Positions 61,861 through 64,000 of a stretch of DNA of 64,000 bases are shown here, one piece after another. Position numbers and translations under genes: made by a program. The stretch is from Serripes groenlandicus (taxonomy: Eukaryota > Mollusca > Bivalvia > Cardiida > Cardiidae). The notes under the pieces were generated by a model. That model saw only the letters and a program-made list of their open reading frames with translations. It was not told the origin of the DNA and ran no database searches. The stretch is taken from assembly GCA_031761405.1 (NCBI GenBank), contig JASEVX010000007.1, positions 30,592,859-30,656,858 on the forward strand. Reading direction: 5' to 3'. Each line of letters opens with the position of its first letter. The first letter of the stretch is position 1.

Positions 61861-62508
61861 ACATCAAACATCCTAAGAATAAACAACAATGATAACATTT
61901 ATGAATAATATATATGTTCTAAATAGAATGTCATTGATAATATATAAATCACTAATTCTCCACTTGAGGCATGGGGACTATGCAATATTATCTTTCCTCA
62001 TACATCCTTCAAAAACAATTTGTGTAAATCCATTAACATGATTTGACATTTCTAGAGTCGTTAGCATTAACATAATTAGAAACAATTACTTCAATTGTTG
62101 AACAGAACAATTGGAAATATCAATTTGATATAGACTTGGACACATTCTTGGACGGGTGAAAATACAATATTTCCTTTAGAAAATGGTTGTCTGCTATAGA
62201 GGCGTCAAACAGCCCAGGAATCCGCACTTTCATTGAGAAAATTTGGAAAACATGCACACAAGACCGATTAAGGCTACTATAAATAGTCTCTCTATATGGT
62301 TCATATATATACAATTATAATAATGACGGTAATGTTTTCGTTTGAGACAATTTGGAAAACCCCATACAGGACCGTGTTACTATAATTATTCTTTCTATAT
62401 GGTTCATATACTATAATAATAAGTATAGTTATCTCCTCTTGAATGGCTACTTCTTTGTACGCGTAAGTGACAGTTCTAGTTAGCGACTGCGGGGAATAGC
62501 TCATTTTG
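61861..62508. other. AT-rich stretch, possible intron
   Basis: A loose direct repeat (GAGA-AATTTGGAAAA-CCATAC/CATGCAC, TATATGGTTCATATA) occurs at about 62235-62310 and 62340-62412. A MITE scrap (AGTCATCTGCTGC) is at 62540. Confidence 0.4.
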
Positions 62509-62716
62509 ATCGATTTCTCCACTTCTCATAATGTTATTTAAAGTCATCTGCTGCAAAGTTTATAACGGTGTATATATCATGGAAATGATTAAATGGTAAA
62601 GGAACACTCCAATTAATTAAATAAACTAACTAAACATATTCACACGTTTGAAAACAAGGCAGCAGTTGTTCTGATTCCAGTGTGTCGATCTCATGTTAAA
62701 CCGATTCCCAGCTTTA

Positions 62717-63057
62717 GCAGCTGACTTTGAGAACACGAAGGCACAACTATGGAAAATGGCAGCTGACTTTGAGAACACGAAGGCACAACTATGGAAAATG
62801 GCAGCTGACTTTGAGAACACGAAGGCACAACTATGGAAAATGGCAGCTGACTTTGAGAACACGAAGGCAAAACTATGGAAAATGGCAGCTGACTTTGAGA
62901 ACAAGCACAACTATGGAAAATGGCAGCTGACTTTGAGAACACGAAGGCACAACTATGGAAAATGGCAGCTGACTTCGAGAACACGAAGGCAAAACTAAAG
63001 AAAATGGCAGCTGACTTCGAGAACACGAAGGCAAAACTATGGAAAATGGCAGCTGGA
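62717..63057. repeat. 42-bp minisatellite, eight units, open as a 14-residue repeat
   Basis: Units start at 62717, 62759, 62801, 62843, 62885, 62920, 62962 and 63004. Each is GCAGCTGACTTTGAGAACAC followed by GAAGGCACAACTATGGAAAATG; the fifth lacks 7 bp. In one plus-strand frame a unit reads MAADFENTKAQLWK, two amphipathic heptads. The 7-bp loss shifts the frame after unit 5, so I treat it as a minisatellite. Confidence 0.9.
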
Positions 63058-63084
63058 CTTCATCTATAATATTTCTATAAATAA

Positions 63085-63240
63085 TAATGTATTTTATTGA
63101 GATGAGATGAAAACATTGTGACAAAGGAATAAGTTGCTCACTATGAACAATTTCTCATTTTTTTCCACAACGGTGTCAAAGTCGCCTGCTGTAACCTCGT
63201 CAAAATGCGTTTACTTATTGGAACGGCAAAAAAATCATAA
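63085..63240. mobile_element. Decayed TTAA-MITE
   Basis: GAAAACATTGTGACAAAGG, AATTTCTCATTTTTTTCCAC and AAAGTCGCCTGCTGTAAC. Confidence 0.5.
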
Positions 63241-63409
63241 CGTTTGAAAAAAAAAAGAAGAAAAGAAAAATGTGAAAAAAAAGAACTGTTTTATGCGACT
63301 GCATTTTTAAGCAGCAAAAAACGACAAAGAAAATTCCGGTAACTGTATTTATTATACATCTCGAGAAAAGCTATCGTTGACCCGTGAAGACTTCTCAAAA
63401 AGTATTTTG

Positions 63410-63634
63410 TGAAAAACAGTACAGTTGCATTGTATGCATATGCAGCATGCGACATCTTAAAAACATTACGGGCCGGCGATGGAGAAATTCGTCATTACGA
63501 GAATTTTCTTCTTTTGACACACTATTTCAGCTTTATTCAATAATTAGATTTTCAGTTTCGTATACTTTCCATACTTTACCTAGATGGTAACAAAGTCGTC
63601 TGCTGCGGGATTGATGTATGTGAGAAAAGGTTAA
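63410..63634 (+). mobile_element. Decayed TTAA-MITE with right end
   Basis: GCATATGCAGCATGCGAC on the left; GTCGTCTGCTGCGGGATTG and ATGTGAGAAAAGGTTAA on the right. Confidence 0.55.
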
Positions 63635-63659
63635 GGATCCCAAGGCCCCTGCATAGCTG

Positions 63660-63882
63660 TTTACCCTTTTCCACGTACAACCCATATGCAGCAGACGACT
63701 TTGAAAACATTTGGGCAAAGTATGGTAAACTCTATAGCAATGCAAGTAGGCTATAATTAATAAATAGAGATGAAAACATTTTAGGAAAATGTGAAATTGC
63801 CCATAATAGTATTTTTTTCTTTTACCACAGTGTGTTCATATGTCGTCTGTTGCAGTTGTGTCAGCACGCGGGAAAGTGTTAA
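63660..63882 (-). mobile_element. Family B TTAA-MITE
   Basis: Left GTTTACCCTTTTCCACGTAC, right CACGCGGGAAAGTGTTAA; the final TTAA is shared with the next copy. Confidence 0.75.
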
Positions 63883-64000
63883 CTGCAGACGCATTTTGAC
63901 GCAATAACAGCAGACGACTTTTGAAAACATTTTGGCCAAAGGTGAAATTGCTCATAATTTCTCCTTTGGCCACAATGTTTTTATTTTTTTTAACAATTAA
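63879..64000 (+). mobile_element. Family C TTAA-MITE, cut by the window end
   Basis: TTAA is directly followed by CTGCAGACGCATTTTGACGC, with the CCCTTTCCC terminus missing. The core is GGCCAAAGGTGAAATTGCTC with AATTTCTCCTTTGGCC. Confidence 0.75.

Noticed and set aside
62626..63124. Several overlapping frames in the 42-bp repeat, both strands
   Set aside because: A 42-bp unit keeps every frame open once a unit lacks stops. A 7-bp deletion breaks each of them, so no gene is called; kept as a finding only.
1..64000. Many short frames encoding similar peptides (e.g. NPFPHTTILQQTT, MRERVK, NVQFLLLPQCFP)
   Set aside because: They are translations of the TTAA-MITE arms and cores in various frames. 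They have no conserved start or stop and follow the DNA palindromes, so they are not a gene family.

Overview
The window is eukaryotic and very probably from a mollusc, most likely a bivalve. I see this in the AT-rich repeat landscape, in tRNA-derived SINEs whose 3' ends read TTAAACCC-AATCAATC, in a tandem-core element carrying a GACC microsatellite that resembles the Helentron/'pearl' elements of oysters, in a DIRS-type tyrosine-recombinase retrotransposon, and in the lack of operons, rRNA or any compact gene series. No host protein-coding gene is recognisable with confidence. The species assignment is an inference; a genome search would settle it.

Most of the sequence is mobile-element debris. 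The dominant component is a superfamily of about 200-245 bp hairpin MITEs bounded by TTAA-CCCTTTCCC ... GGGAAAGGG-TTAA. I counted more than 60 whole or broken copies in three subfamilies: A (inner ends CTCATA, with one arm carrying an extra 60-70 bp), B (CACATACAACAAATCTGCAG) and C (GCAGACGCATTTTGACGC, core GGCCAAAGGTGAAATTGC). TTAA ends with CCCT termini point to piggyBac-type mobilisation. Two other palindromic MITE families (one with GAGCCGTCC-type ends, one with a CTCAAAAGAATCGTCTCA palindrome) are scattered among them.

Region by region: 1-16.3 kb is a MITE mosaic with a tandem-core (Helentron-like) element at 3.2-3.75 kb, a 1.1 kb near-perfect inverted duplication at 6.9-8.05 kb, a three-level nest at 9.5-10.0 kb and a rare non-repetitive stretch at 10.0-11.2 kb with an NRF1-like site and a short ORF. 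From 16.38 to 23.01 kb lies a DIRS-like retrotransposon with inverted terminal repeats and an internal complementary region. Its genes are broken: the gag region has a 1.14 kb internal tandem duplication, the reverse transcriptase has stops and frameshifts, RNase H is mostly lost and the recombinase is truncated. It sits in the loop of a MITE hairpin. From 23 to 31 kb the MITE mosaic continues, with a roughly 1.25 kb insertion at 27.2-28.4 kb. From 31.1 to 34.6 kb a MITE-plus-linker unit is tandemly repeated; one copy carries a 1,001 bp element with perfect 14-bp terminal inverted repeats, and another a 1,259 bp hAT-like element that encodes a 132-residue zinc-finger-only protein. From 34.6 to 50 kb are further MITEs and SINEs, plus a 36-bp palindrome flanked by a perfect 7-bp direct repeat at 43.2 kb with a sister at 27.9 kb. 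From 50 to 64 kb are a decayed LINE at 53.0-54.3 kb, several minisatellites (24, 58, about 40/19 and 42 bp units), a 32-base G run, and at 61.58-61.78 kb a well-spaced TATA/initiator pair followed by a short candidate first coding exon.

There is no gene network to describe. The coherent story is repeated nesting: TTAA-MITEs land next to one another on shared TTAA sites, and DIRS, hAT-like, SINE and unclassified elements land inside them.
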